From: Vibrio sp. VB16
GTDB taxonomy: Bacteria; Pseudomonadota; Gammaproteobacteria; Enterobacterales; Vibrionaceae
DNA length: 64,000 nucleotides
Reading direction: 5' to 3'
Assembly: GCF_015594925.2 (NCBI RefSeq)
Contig: NZ_CP087591.1
Span: 248,001-312,000 of the forward strand
Shown: positions 36,857-46,661 of the stretch, piece after piece
Numbering within the stretch: the stretch's first letter is position 1
How the letters are laid out: the number at the start of each line of letters is the position of its first letter
Made by a program: the position numbers and the translations under genes
The notes under the pieces: generated by a model
Seen by the model: only the letters and a program-made list of their open reading frames with translations
Database searches by the model: none
Told to the model about the DNA's origin: nothing

Positions 36857-37837
36857 TCAATACTCTTTCCTAAACGCAAACCTAACCAACACAACTCCTA
36901 CACCTAACATCCCACCTAATAAGGTTGCTAGAACACAGATTAGTGCGCGTTTTGGTCCTGCTTTTTCTTCTGGGATAACGGCGGGGTCTATGGTTTTAAA
37001 AGAAAACTCAACTTCTACCTCGGCCAGCATCAGATTTTTGGTTTGCTCTTCAATCAACTGGTAAAATACCGATTGCATATCCGACACTACCGTTTTTTCA
37101 ATCTGCTGCTGTAAATAACCTATGTTTCGTTTTGTTTCCGAAAGCGATTTTTCTTTCATCCAACTGTTAAGATCTTCAACCAACCAGGTTGCCCACTGCT
37201 GGGCAATAATAGGGGAAAAATGCGTAACCGATAAGGTCACTAACCCACTATCTTTTGTTTCAGCACTGCTGAGTACTTCTTTCTTAAACATTTTAAATGC
37301 CTCCCAATCGGTCGGCACAATAGATTTACCTGCGGGAACCTCACGGACCCACTGTTGTGTGGCTTCGTCGTATAGCTCTGGGTCAATCACCAAAACACCA
37401 GTGCTGGCATTCCATTCTGTACTGGCCATTAACGGGACGAGTAAATCATGTTTTTTAATAAACGCATTCAAGAATAATCGTGAATTCAGCACTGCAAGCG
37501 ACATCGCTTTATTATCGGTACTGCCCCCGCCTAAATTAATACCCGCTAAAGAAGCCAGGCCACCAAATTGTGATGCCATTGCCGCCATGCCACTTTGGCC
37601 ACTATCGCCAGAAGAGGCCAGTATCACGTCCGCTTTATAGGTATTGGGTTGCGAAAGCGCATAAAGCACGCCAGCCACAGAGAAAACCAGAGTGAAGAAA
37701 ATTATGGTTAGTTTGCCTTTCCAAAGCGCCAAAAACAATTCTCGTAAATCGATTTCGTCCGACGAGTCCGCAGAATAATTTTGCGCGGGAAAAGGGTAAT
37801 GCGCTTGGTTTGGTTCTTGTAACGTTGGTTTATTCAT
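36857..37837 (-). CDS. wzz: Wzz-type chain-length regulator
   Basis: 326 aa polysaccharide co-polymerase. DEIDLRELFLALWKGK precedes the first membrane helix (about 38-58), a periplasmic coiled-coil region follows, and the C-terminal helix (about 295-318) comes after PAVIPEEKAGPKRAL, the Pro/Gly-rich family motif. No Wzc-type tyrosine-kinase domain is attached, so chain length is probably set without a BY-kinase cycle. Third gene after the JUMPstart element. Confidence 0.9.
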   Translation of the reverse strand: MNKPTLQEPNQAHYPFPAQNYSADSSDEIDLRELFLALWKGKLTIIFFTLVFSVAGVLYALSQPNTYKADVILASSGDSGQSGMAAMASQFGGLASLAGINLGGGSTDNKAMSLAVLNSRLFLNAFIKKHDLLVPLMASTEWNASTGVLVIDPELYDEATQQWVREVPAGKSIVPTDWEAFKMFKKEVLSSAETKDSGLVTLSVTHFSPIIAQQWATWLVEDLNSWMKEKSLSETKRNIGYLQQQIEKTVVSDMQSVFYQLIEEQTKNLMLAEVEVEFSFKTIDPAVIPEEKAGPKRALICVLATLLGGMLGVGVVLVRFAFRKEY

Positions 37838-37921
37838 AAAGAAACTTTATTCAGTGGTATTAAAGAATACTCATAATGTGAAACGCTCTCTCTCGATAGC
37901 GTTTCACTCTAGTGACGTTGG

Positions 37922-40549
37922 CTAGTCTTTCACCGCGCTCCATGCAACACCAATTTGGTATAGCACTTGTGTGGCCGAGGTTAACGTACTTAACCCATCT
38001 AAGTAGTCCGTATCAATAGGGACGATAATCGTATCCCCCGGGGCCAACGGTTTCTGTTTCCGACTAAACCAAAACGAGTTGTTGGGCACCATAACAGACC
38101 CATCCGCTCTCACAATATAGACCCTGTCTGTGTCTGCTTGCTTTTTCGTCCCACCGGCGGATAAGAGGTAATCTTCAACCGTAACGCCCGGTTTATAGGT
38201 ATGGTTAGAGGCAAACTGAACCTCTCCCATCACCGCGATGGTTGGGTTAGTGGCCGGTACATACAACTTATCGCCTTTTTCAAGCATAACATTCGCCGCT
38301 TCATCACCTGCCATCGCCTGCTCTAGATTAATGACCAACCGCCCTACCGCTTCTGTTTTTGCAAGCTCATCCGCTATGGCAAGCGCATCGGTCGGTGATG
38401 TGGTGTAGGTGGCCGACGAACTCTGTCGACGTAGCGCTAAACCACCAATCTCTTGCTTCAGCTGCAAGTTTAATAGCGCCAATCGCTCTTGCTCTTGCCT
38501 TTTCAAACCCACCCGGCTAAATACGGCACCTTTCGCATAAGCAAATCGAGTAAAACCGCCAGCACGACTCACAACATCCTCAAGCCTATCACCACGTTGG
38601 AACGTGTATGTGCCCGGAAACTTCACTTCACCTTGCAGGTCAATGGTCATCCCTTGTTGCCAATCAGGCTGCTTTTTGATAACCAGATGATCTAAAGGCT
38701 GAAGCGTCATCGCCTCTTCTCCATTTAACACGGCGTTCAATGCAAATGAAGCATGAGAGACTTGATAGCTCTCTGTTGTTTTTTTCTTACGGGTTATTTC
38801 CGCTTCAGTGAGATAAGCGTCATCACCCAACCCACCCGCAGCTTTAATGACTTGATTTAAAGATTTCCCTTCCGGTAATGGATACGTACCGGGGAATTTA
38901 ACGGCACCAGTCACCTCAATAATATTAGCGGGATGATGAAGCGCTGATTGTGCTTTCAAACGCTCTATTATTGGGTTTAGTAGCACTTCACGGCTGGTTT
39001 GCTTTATGTTATCAGCCCGAGTCAGGCTATCATTACCTTGAACGTTTAATTCATTTAACGAGTCAGTTTTTACGACAGCGCCGGTTGAAGCATCGATAAA
39101 CTCAGTCGATTTATCGACCAGTTTTTCATTACTAGTTACTTTTTTATTCTGATTACTTCCAAACCAATAATCCAACGCCAAACCATTATCAAAAATGAAT
39201 ATTTGGTCTCTTTCTTTCAGCTGAATATTATCGATAGATTTTGGGTCGGCTAACGCATTACCCAGATCAAACTGTAAGACCTTAATCTCTCTGTCTGCGT
39301 TTATCTCTCTAACCACAAGGGCATAATCTAGATCCGCATTTTGCTTTAAATCGTTTTCTGCCGATGTAATAACATCGCTAATTTTCATTCCCGGAACAAA
39401 CCGTAAGGCACCTTGTCTTACCACTTCCCCTCGGATAGCCACCGCGTTTTTCAGTGCGCTGGAAGAAGGAGAAATCACTACCTCATCGCCATCTTTTACT
39501 AGTAGGTTACGCCCCGATCTAGTCGCGAGGTCCGCTGTAATCTGTTCGGTACCATTTGAGGATATCCGCTTTATGCTCACTTTAGACAAATAGGCCCTAG
39601 GTGTTGCGCCACCACCAATCGAAAGCAACTGCCCCAAAGTGGTTTTTCCCTTAAGTTCATAAATAGCGGGGCGTTTAATTTCACCACGTAATGACACATC
39701 CGACATTTTACTAGGTACGAAAAGCGTGTCGCCCGCGAGCAATCTAACATCATTCGACGCATCGCCTTTTAGCAGTAGGTCATACAAATCCAGTGTTGCG
39801 ATTGTTTTCCCTTTACGTTTCAATTGAATATTACGCAATGTACCAGTCTCTTTCACACCGCCACTGGCAATCAATGCCTGAGTTAACGAGGTTAAGCCAT
39901 TAACGTTATATGCCCCAGGTTGGGTAATGTCACCCACCAAGAATACCTGCATGGTGCGCATTGCCCCCATAGAGACAACCACTTCAACCCCAATCCTTTT
40001 CTGTTTAACGAGATCAGAAATATATTCTCGTGATTGCGCAAAAGTTTGCCCTGCTATCGATAATGGACCAAACGACGGAAAATGGATAAACCCCTCACGA
40101 TCAATAGTTAAGTTGAGCTCTTGGCTGGTTTTTCCGTAAAGCCGTACCGTAATTTCATCGCCCGGCGCCATAATGTAGTCGAGGGGAACCGGCATGTTAT
40201 CCACCACCGTAAACGCCATTGGTTGGCCAGAAAATACATCGTAACCAAAGGGACGAAGGCCATTATTGTTTATGCTTTTTTTCGATGCTAGAGTCGATGC
40301 TTGTTCAACGGGAGCGGCCAAAGACGTTGCCCTTATGGGTGGGTTTTCTTGCACCTGTTGGGTTACCGCTTGAGTCGCCTCACCGGTTAGCGCACTGACA
40401 TCCACGCCATACTGACGAGCGAGTTGTTCTTGTTGTGCTTTAGGCAGGTTTTGAAACTGTTTAATTTGAGCAGGTGTCGGTGTAAATGCCAAGACGCTAA
40501 AACTAACGGCGCTGGCAATGACAGCAATGACGGTGTTTTTTATAGACAT
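37922..40549 (-). CDS. SLBB-repeat polysaccharide export protein (Wza/OtnA-like)
   Basis: 875 aa, much longer than Wza (about 380). A Sec signal peptide (VIASAVSFSVLAF, no lipobox Cys) is followed by a Poly_export domain (PLDYIMAPGDEITVRLYGK) and several SLBB beta-grasp repeats, recognisable as GDITQPGAYNV, GEIKRPAIYEL, GAVKFPGTYPL, GEVKFPGTYTF and GEVQFASNHTY, each followed by a Leu/Gly-rich turn. The layout is that of the large vibrio capsule export proteins (OtnA type). Probably forms the periplasmic/outer-membrane export channel. The missing acylation site suggests a different anchoring from Wza. Confidence 0.88.
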   Translation of the reverse strand: MSIKNTVIAVIASAVSFSVLAFTPTPAQIKQFQNLPKAQQEQLARQYGVDVSALTGEATQAVTQQVQENPPIRATSLAAPVEQASTLASKKSINNNGLRPFGYDVFSGQPMAFTVVDNMPVPLDYIMAPGDEITVRLYGKTSQELNLTIDREGFIHFPSFGPLSIAGQTFAQSREYISDLVKQKRIGVEVVVSMGAMRTMQVFLVGDITQPGAYNVNGLTSLTQALIASGGVKETGTLRNIQLKRKGKTIATLDLYDLLLKGDASNDVRLLAGDTLFVPSKMSDVSLRGEIKRPAIYELKGKTTLGQLLSIGGGATPRAYLSKVSIKRISSNGTEQITADLATRSGRNLLVKDGDEVVISPSSSALKNAVAIRGEVVRQGALRFVPGMKISDVITSAENDLKQNADLDYALVVREINADREIKVLQFDLGNALADPKSIDNIQLKERDQIFIFDNGLALDYWFGSNQNKKVTSNEKLVDKSTEFIDASTGAVVKTDSLNELNVQGNDSLTRADNIKQTSREVLLNPIIERLKAQSALHHPANIIEVTGAVKFPGTYPLPEGKSLNQVIKAAGGLGDDAYLTEAEITRKKKTTESYQVSHASFALNAVLNGEEAMTLQPLDHLVIKKQPDWQQGMTIDLQGEVKFPGTYTFQRGDRLEDVVSRAGGFTRFAYAKGAVFSRVGLKRQEQERLALLNLQLKQEIGGLALRRQSSSATYTTSPTDALAIADELAKTEAVGRLVINLEQAMAGDEAANVMLEKGDKLYVPATNPTIAVMGEVQFASNHTYKPGVTVEDYLLSAGGTKKQADTDRVYIVRADGSVMVPNNSFWFSRKQKPLAPGDTIIVPIDTDYLDGLSTLTSATQVLYQIGVAWSAVKD

Positions 40550-40623
40550 GTTAAGTTCTGCGTGAGTTTTTGATAATAAATAAAAGAGTTATTTTACAAT
40601 AAAAATACGGCGTTTTTAACCAA

Positions 40624-41967
40624 TTAGAATCTGAATTCATAACCCGTCCAAAACGTTGTCTGATTCTCTTTTGATGATGCCTCGGCTTTTAGCTGAGAAT
40701 AACTTAAACCGGCATGCACCATTCCAGCGAATGCAGGCAGCCGATAATTAACTTGTGTAAAAAAACGATCCTTCTGGTTGTATTCTGACTTCTGATAGCT
40801 AAACCCGACATTATGGTTATTGTGTAATTGAAGATAAAATGCCGCTGAAACACTTTCATCCATTGGGTACGTATTGGTCGACGCCTCTTTGTAACCGCCT
40901 GGATATGCCTTCATCATCCTACTCGTATCAGGTTGTTGCCACGGTGTTGATGAATGATGGTCGGTACTTTGTTGAGACTCTAATACAACCCGAACCGTAT
41001 GTAACCCTACACTAAAACTCCCGGTCCAACCTATTAACCAGGCACCAACCTGCGATACCTTGGCTGTTGAAGCCACTTCAGCGTAAACATTGTGATAAAG
41101 AAGGTTTGACCCAAGCAGGGGTATTTCAGGTAAAGTTAACTTTGAATCCAACGCGAGTTGCTCATCCCCTTGGTCAAAATTCGCGTCATCAAACCAGGCT
41201 TGATAAGTGACACCAACGGCCAACTTTTCAAACGGTTTGGCGGCCACTTTTGTGGCGCTATGAAAATCGAATATGGCATCATCTGGCTTTGCTAAAAAGC
41301 TCTCAACGCTCCAAACACCGAGCCACTCATTCTGATTTATATAGCTGGCACTAATGTCAGGTGTTGCTTTATTGTAAGAGCCTAAGATTAAATTATGTTG
41401 CCACCCTTGACCCCACCAACGATCAATATTCCCAATCGAAAAAAGCCACGCTCCGGCATTAAGCGAAAGATAAGAGTCATCCCAACGAATATCATTTTCA
41501 TCATTGTATTTAGAATACCCAGACGTTATGCGAAAGGCATAATCATTATCTAGGTGTTCATAACTCACATAGCTGCCCCACTCATCTTTATTAAATTGAC
41601 CAAAACCAGAGTTAATGGGTTGTTCAGTAGCTGCAATAAATTTGGCAGAACGATTGCCACGATTCAATCGTGCTGAGTCTAAACTATATTGCAGCTCACT
41701 TGCCGCAACACTAACAGCGTAAGATTCAGACGCCGAACCGTTTGCGAGATCATCACCAAACAATGCCCAACGCAGCGGGTAATAACCAGTAGGAGAGGCG
41801 ATTTGACCAGAGTCGGATAAGAGGACAATAGAAGATCGTAGGAATGGGTCTTGGGCTTCTAGCCAAGGGGAAGCCTCTAATATGGGTGATACCAGCAATA
41901 TAGAAAAAAGCACCGACTTTCTCAGCCAACTTGCTACGATATCAACATTATCGTTATTCAAAATCAT
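40624..41967 (-). CDS. wzi: Wzi-family capsule assembly protein
   Basis: 447 aa outer-membrane barrel protein that helps attach capsule to the cell surface. A signal peptide (LFSILLVSPILEA) is followed by WLEAQDPFLRSSIVLLSDSG and PLRWALFGDDL, typical of the Wzi N-terminal helical bundle, then alternating aromatic strands ending in WTGYEFRF, a BAM-recognised C-terminus. First gene behind the JUMPstart/ops element, 75 bp before the export protein gene. Confidence 0.85.
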   Translation of the reverse strand: MILNNDNVDIVASWLRKSVLFSILLVSPILEASPWLEAQDPFLRSSIVLLSDSGQIASPTGYYPLRWALFGDDLANGSASESYAVSVAASELQYSLDSARLNRGNRSAKFIAATEQPINSGFGQFNKDEWGSYVSYEHLDNDYAFRITSGYSKYNDENDIRWDDSYLSLNAGAWLFSIGNIDRWWGQGWQHNLILGSYNKATPDISASYINQNEWLGVWSVESFLAKPDDAIFDFHSATKVAAKPFEKLAVGVTYQAWFDDANFDQGDEQLALDSKLTLPEIPLLGSNLLYHNVYAEVASTAKVSQVGAWLIGWTGSFSVGLHTVRVVLESQQSTDHHSSTPWQQPDTSRMMKAYPGGYKEASTNTYPMDESVSAAFYLQLHNNHNVGFSYQKSEYNQKDRFFTQVNYRLPAFAGMVHAGLSYSQLKAEASSKENQTTFWTGYEFRF

Positions 41968-42039
41968 TGTTACTCAAAATTCTCACCGACATACCAAGTT
42001 AACCAACATTAGTCTGAGCTGCTCTTTCATTAATTAGGT

Positions 42040-42080
42040 ACGCTACCGCCCCTTAGTGTAAGCGCAAAACTATACAGCGC
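42040..42080 (-). promoter_or_regulatory. JUMPstart element with ops site
   Basis: The minus strand carries GGGGCGGTAGCGTAC; the ops core GGCGGTAGCGT is 42050 to 42040, 73 bp upstream of the wzi start. ops recruits the antiterminator RfaH to the paused polymerase, allowing transcription of long polysaccharide operons. It faces the 23-kb minus-strand locus. Confidence 0.85.
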
Positions 42081-42324
42081 AAAGACAGGTTATTTATAGG
42101 CAGCCAATTTCGGTGCATTATCCATAACTATGTATTAATTAGCAAAGAGAATTTCGTATTTAGTACCAAGTACTTAATCTAAGACAATTGATATAAATAT
42201 CAAAAATTTGGCATTCTGTTAATCCAATTAATTAGCGCTTATCGTTTTTGAGTTTATTTGATATATTGTGCGGAGCTGACTAATAAAGGTTAGTGAAACA
42301 TCGATGTTTTAAAAGGAAATTACT

Positions 42325-42687
42325 ATGACAAAGAGTTTAACTGCTCTGGTTCTTGCTTTATTCGCTAGCTCAGCCATGGCTGCGGGTGAGGTTACCAGTG
42401 CCGCTAGTACTGGTAGTAGCAGTGCCGCTGGTACTGGTACTGCTGCTAGTTCTGGTACTGCTGCTGGTTCTGGTGCTGCTGCTGGTTCTGGTGCTGCTGC
42501 TGGTACTGGTGCTGCTGCTGGTACTGGCGTTGCCGCTGGTTCAACGGTTGCTGCTAGCGCGGCGGCTGTGGGTGGCCTTTCCGCCGTAGGGCTTACAGCA
42601 ATTGCGGTCGCAGCGGTTGCCACTGTTGCTGTTGTTGCTGATGACGACAACAACACAGGTACCACTGGCACCACTGGTACCAACTAA
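42325..42687 (+). CDS. yjbE: YjbE-like small secreted Ala/Gly/Ser/Thr-rich protein
   Basis: 120 aa. A signal peptide (ALVLALFASSAMA) precedes a low-complexity Gly-Ala-Ser-Thr tract, a hydrophobic Ala/Val segment (about 78-107) and an acidic end with DDDNN then TGTTGTTGTN. Size, composition and position as the first gene of a yjbEFGH series match YjbE, a component of an exopolysaccharide secretion system. AAAAGGAAA gives a strong ribosome-binding site. An 18-bp tandem repeat inside could change length by slippage in whole codons. A terminator lies between it and yjbF. Confidence 0.78.
   Translation: MTKSLTALVLALFASSAMAAGEVTSAASTGSSSAAGTGTAASSGTAAGSGAAAGSGAAAGTGAAAGTGVAAGSTVAASAAAVGGLSAVGLTAIAVAAVATVAVVADDDNNTGTTGTTGTN
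42436..42543 (+). repeat. 18-bp in-frame tandem repeat in yjbE
   Basis: Six imperfect 18-bp units starting at 42436, 42454, 42472, 42490, 42508 and 42526, of the form GGT-(A/G)CT-GCT-GCT-GGT-TCT, each encoding a Gly-(Thr/Ala)-Ala-Ala-Gly-(Ser/Thr) hexapeptide, the first and last slightly changed. Copy number changes would keep the frame. Confidence 0.85.
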
Positions 42688-42704
42688 GTTTGTGTTAGTA
42701 ACTT

Positions 42705-42739
42705 AAAAGCCATCGGCAAGTTGCTTGATGGCTTTTTTT
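42705..42739 (+). terminator. Rho-independent terminator between yjbE and yjbF
   Basis: AAAAGCCATC (42705-42714) pairs with GATGGCTTTT (42727-42736), followed by T residues. Partial read-through would give much more yjbE than yjbFGH transcript, plausible for a structural secreted product. Confidence 0.85.
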
Positions 42740-42826
42740 ACTGATCCGTTTTCACTGTTCCTCTTTGATTAATCTGTTTGAGCTGAACGGTATTGTACAT
42801 TCGTTATCATATAGAAGTTGTTACCA

Positions 42827-43513
42827 ATGAAAATCCTCAAGATTTCCGTTCTGACAGTTGCACTATCCACGATATTTATCGCTGGCTGTACCCAAAATTT
42901 TCAACACGTTAACTCAACCATTAATGAGGGAGTGTTCGGTTTTGACGATGCTAATAAATCCGAACAAGAAATCGCCGGGCTACCATACGCAAGCAGTAAC
43001 GTAACCATAGATGATGGTAGCCAGATATTCGTTGTTTTAGCGTTAGTAGAACCGTCAAGCAATAATAAAGGCCAAACCCAACTAAAATGGACAAGTTCAG
43101 ACTACGGCATGCTCGTGACCGAAAATGGCCGCCTCGTCAAAACCCTTAAGCTGCCACAAGATAATTTAGCTGGTTTAGCCGATACAAACAGTGGTGACCC
43201 GCTCGCCCTTTATGGTCAAAAACCAAATCAACACACATGGCACGCAGTTTACGACTGGCAACCAGACTATCGTTATCACTTTGTTGCCAAGATAAACTGG
43301 CACTTTGTTTCACAACAAGACCTTACATCCGCAGCGTGGACTAAAAAAACCAATTATTATCGAGAGGAGGTCTATATTCCCTCTTTAGACGTTGAGTTTA
43401 CCAACCAGTTTTGGTTAGACGCCATCACCCATGAGGTCGTAAAGTCCATCCAATACATCGGTCCTGATATGTCCAGCGTCGATATGACGATTCTTAAACC
43501 TTATGCCGGATAA
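42827..43513 (+). CDS. yjbF: YjbF-like outer-membrane lipoprotein
   Basis: 228 aa. Lipoprotein signal with lipobox FIAGC (Cys21); mature part of the YjbF/GfcB family, with YASSNVTIDDGSQIFVVLALVE and the central WTSSDYGMLVTENGRLVKT as family-type beta strands. GfcB-type proteins act in capsule/exopolysaccharide export at the outer membrane. The ATG at 42827 is chosen because it gives a proper signal peptide; the frame opens upstream with a TTG. It is 3 bp before yjbG. Confidence 0.85.
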   Translation: MKILKISVLTVALSTIFIAGCTQNFQHVNSTINEGVFGFDDANKSEQEIAGLPYASSNVTIDDGSQIFVVLALVEPSSNNKGQTQLKWTSSDYGMLVTENGRLVKTLKLPQDNLAGLADTNSGDPLALYGQKPNQHTWHAVYDWQPDYRYHFVAKINWHFVSQQDLTSAAWTKKTNYYREEVYIPSLDVEFTNQFWLDAITHEVVKSIQYIGPDMSSVDMTILKPYAG

Positions 43514-43516
43514 ACC

Positions 43517-44296
43517 ATGCTAAAACCATTTAAATATCTATTGGCAAGCTTACCTTTTTTTACCTTTTTTGCTTTTGCCAATACGCTGACCGTCAATTTG
43601 TCAGAGTATTCTGTCAACCTATCCTATCCGCAAACCTATCGGCTGCATCAGGTTATTTCGGATACCAATAACCTTGTGGCCAAAAACCGGTACGCTACCC
43701 CGTTTTGGTTGCGTGCACAGTTGATCCAACCCGACCTGAATGAAGATATAAAGATAGAGAAATCTAAAATCTTAGAGAAGCTAGAGTATCTCGCTAAATA
43801 TCATCCAGAATTTGCTCCGAAAGCGGATAGTATTCGCACTGCTATTAATGAAAACCACTTCAACCATCGCTATTTTATCCCTTTAGATAATGACCAGATT
43901 CGGCTAGAAAGCCAATTGAACCCATTGCTTAAAGGCACTTATACGCTAATTACACCGCCTCGGCCTAGACAGGTTTACGTGGTAGGTACATTGCAAGCTA
44001 TTACTCCGGTAACACACCAAAACAGTGCTAATCCATTGGCCTATTTAGACGCTGTTTCGTTACCATCGGGTAGCGATATTGCCCATGTTTTTATCATTCA
44101 GCCCGATGGCTATGTGATCTCATTTTCCAATCCCATTTGGCAAAATAACAAAACTTACCTGGCTCCAGGAGCCATTATTTTAGCGGGCTTTGATTCACTG
44201 CCTAAAGAGTATGCCTTGTTGAACCAACAGATCGCTGAGCTGCTTAGATATATGGAACCTATCCAAGAAAACGCATTTGAAGGAGAGGCCAAATGA
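43517..44296 (+). CDS. yjbG: YjbG-like (GfcC-type) periplasmic protein
   Basis: 259 aa. A signal peptide (LPFFTFFAFA) precedes the mature part with two beta-grasp-like segments, as in GfcC/YjbG, which assist exopolysaccharide export in the periplasm. Features include RPRQVYVVGTLQAITPV and VFIIQPDGYVISFSNPIWQN, matching the D2/D3-like export-associated folds. Its TGA overlaps the yjbH ATG in ATGA. Confidence 0.85.
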   Translation: MLKPFKYLLASLPFFTFFAFANTLTVNLSEYSVNLSYPQTYRLHQVISDTNNLVAKNRYATPFWLRAQLIQPDLNEDIKIEKSKILEKLEYLAKYHPEFAPKADSIRTAINENHFNHRYFIPLDNDQIRLESQLNPLLKGTYTLITPPRPRQVYVVGTLQAITPVTHQNSANPLAYLDAVSLPSGSDIAHVFIIQPDGYVISFSNPIWQNNKTYLAPGAIILAGFDSLPKEYALLNQQIAELLRYMEPIQENAFEGEAK

Positions 44297-46566
44297 CCAT
44301 GAATATCAGAACTTCTTCGTTCCGTTTTGTTTGCAAATCGGTATGTTTAAGCGCCGCCGTATTTTGTAGTGCTGCTTACGCAGATACATTTAATGATGCC
44401 ACTTTGCACACCTCACAGTCAGATTTTGGTGGGGTAGGTTTAATGCAAATGCCAACTGGAAGAGTGGCACCAGAAGGCGAATTCAATCTTGGAGGCACCT
44501 TCAACCAAGATTATTACCACGGCTTTGTCTCTTTGCAGTTAATGCCGTGGCTTGAGACAACCATTCGTTATACCCAAGTTCAAGACATGTTGTTTAATAG
44601 TAATTATGACTATAGCGGTGACAACGAATACACAGATAAGGGTATGGATTTTAAAGCCCGCCTGTTAAAAGAGAGCGACTGGATACCAGAAACATCCATC
44701 GGCATCCGAGACTTTGGCGGTACAGGGCTGTTCGATGGTGAGTTTGTCGCGGCAACCAAACGATTTGGCAATCTTGACTTTACCCTCGGCATCGGCTGGG
44801 GTTACCTAGGGACGCGAGACAACATATCCAATCCATTCTGCAAAGCATCGGACACCTATTGCACTAGAGACGATACTTACAAAAATAATGGAGGTTCTGT
44901 CGACTATGAACGCTGGTTTAAAGGCCCTACTGCCATTTTCGGCGGTGTAGAATACCAAACCCCTTATCAGCCACTTCGGTTTAAGCTTGAATACGATAGC
45001 AACGACTACAGTGAAGACTACCCAGTTACTAGAGGGGGTAAAGACTTAGCACCACATACACCTTGGAACGTTGGCGTACTTTACGCACTTCAAGGATGGG
45101 GCGACTTTCGGGTAAGTTACGAACGCGGAGACACTCTAACGGTGGGTGTAAACCTGCATAGCAACTTCAATGACATGCATTCTACTTGGCGGGATACGCC
45201 TAAAGCCGCTTATAAACCGAGAGCAAATTCTGAACAACCAGATTGGCAACAGGTCGCTAGACAGATAAATGACAACGCGGGTTATGCGCAAAACAGCATC
45301 TCTACCTCTGGCACAAATATCACCGTACAAGGTGAACCAGAAAAATATAGAACGCCTGAAACGGCACATGAACGCACTGCGTTAATCTTGTCTCAAAATC
45401 GCTCGGATGAGGTTACTACGTATACCTTTGTCGAACAGAACAGGGACCTTACCCTAAAAACAACGCATTATGACGCCGATAAATTCGACGCTTATGCCAA
45501 CAGTGAATATACCGACGCGAGTTTTACCGACGCTCTCCTGCCAGAAGGCTCTAAGGAAAAGCAGTTCGGCGAAATGGTGCGAAAGGACAACCGTGCGCCT
45601 AAAAAACCGGAAACGCAACTCGCTTCCTACCAGGAACCATTATCTTATGGTATTGCACCAACATTAACGCAAAGTTTCGGTGGCCCCGAAGGGTTCTACC
45701 TCTATTCGCTTGGTGTTACAGGTAGTGCCAGTTACCGGTTAACTAACAATTTGGAGCTGAGCAGTTCTCTCTATTTAAATCTTGCTGATAACTACGATAA
45801 GTTTAACTACATTGAAGACGACCCACATATCGATAACTTCGCAGTTCCGCGTGTTAGAACGCTGTTTCGATACTATGTTCACGACAATCCACTTAGAATG
45901 AACGACTTACAGTTAACCTGGTTTGAGCAACTTAACGAAAATATTTATTTTCAAGGTTACGGCGGTTACTTAGAGTCTATGTTTGCCGGTGTTGGTGGTG
46001 AGGTTCTGTATCGTCAACAAAACTCTAACTGGGCAATCAGTGCTGATGTTAACCTTGTATCCCAACGTGACCCAAACAGCTGGTTCTCTGTCTACTCTGA
46101 CGATTATTTTGAATTTGATTCGGGTTGTGAAGGTGGCGTTTACACCACTTCTTGTGCGGCGTATGTCCTTTCAAAAGGCACCACTGGTTTCGTCAACTTG
46201 TACTACATGCCAAAATGGGAGTTACTGCGTAACACCAAGTTTAAAGTCGGTTTTGGTCAGTTTTTGGGGCAAGATAAAGGGGTGCGAGCCGATTTTTCGA
46301 AGCAGTTTGATTCTGGTGTGATAGCAGGTGCATATGCAAGCTATTCGGATCTTACTGCAGACGAGTATGGCGAAGGTAGCTTTACCAAAGGATTCTATAT
46401 CTCGTTTCCACTTGATATCTTAACAGTGAAACCTAGTCGTAATCGCGCGAGCTTTAATTGGCAGCCCATCACAAGAGATGGTGGACAAACCTTGAATAGA
46501 AAATATGAACTATTTGAAGTGACGGATTCCCGATCGCCATGGTTTACAAAACCCGTCTCCCATTAA
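44293..46566 (+). CDS. yjbH: YjbH-like outer-membrane beta-barrel protein
   Basis: 757 aa. A signal peptide (SAAVFCSAAYA) is followed by the YjbH/GfcD start SQSDFGGVGLMQMPTGRVAPEGEF, then a long amphipathic beta region. A likely second barrel begins around residue 450 (YGIAPTLTQSFGGPEGFYLYSLG). Thought to be the outer-membrane exit of the Yjb/Gfc exopolysaccharide system. AGGAGAGG lies 4-10 bases before two possible ATGs (44293, 44299). Four Cys in two pairs (FCKAS-TYC and CEGG-TSC) may form disulfides in extracellular loops. Confidence 0.88.
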   Translation: MTMNIRTSSFRFVCKSVCLSAAVFCSAAYADTFNDATLHTSQSDFGGVGLMQMPTGRVAPEGEFNLGGTFNQDYYHGFVSLQLMPWLETTIRYTQVQDMLFNSNYDYSGDNEYTDKGMDFKARLLKESDWIPETSIGIRDFGGTGLFDGEFVAATKRFGNLDFTLGIGWGYLGTRDNISNPFCKASDTYCTRDDTYKNNGGSVDYERWFKGPTAIFGGVEYQTPYQPLRFKLEYDSNDYSEDYPVTRGGKDLAPHTPWNVGVLYALQGWGDFRVSYERGDTLTVGVNLHSNFNDMHSTWRDTPKAAYKPRANSEQPDWQQVARQINDNAGYAQNSISTSGTNITVQGEPEKYRTPETAHERTALILSQNRSDEVTTYTFVEQNRDLTLKTTHYDADKFDAYANSEYTDASFTDALLPEGSKEKQFGEMVRKDNRAPKKPETQLASYQEPLSYGIAPTLTQSFGGPEGFYLYSLGVTGSASYRLTNNLELSSSLYLNLADNYDKFNYIEDDPHIDNFAVPRVRTLFRYYVHDNPLRMNDLQLTWFEQLNENIYFQGYGGYLESMFAGVGGEVLYRQQNSNWAISADVNLVSQRDPNSWFSVYSDDYFEFDSGCEGGVYTTSCAAYVLSKGTTGFVNLYYMPKWELLRNTKFKVGFGQFLGQDKGVRADFSKQFDSGVIAGAYASYSDLTADEYGEGSFTKGFYISFPLDILTVKPSRNRASFNWQPITRDGGQTLNRKYELFEVTDSRSPWFTKPVSH

Positions 46567-46598
46567 TCGATAAATAAACGACCGTATAGAGAGTAGGG

Positions 46599-46639
46599 AA
46601 ATGGCTGATATTCGTGAGAATTACGAGTATCAGCCATTT
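46599..46639. terminator. Bidirectional hairpin between yjbH and araC-type gene
   Basis: AAATGGCTGATA (46599-46610) is perfectly complementary to TATCAGCCATTT (46628-46639). It lies between convergent genes. T-runs are weak on both sides. Confidence 0.6.
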
Positions 46640-46661
46640 GTAATGCGACAAAATAGCCCTA

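Noticed and set aside
42309..42683. Long open frames in two other readings of the yjbE region (Val/Leu/Pro-rich products).
   Set aside because: They are produced by the GCT/GGT repeat, which leaves all frames without stops. Only the + frame at 42325 has a signal peptide and ribosome-binding site.
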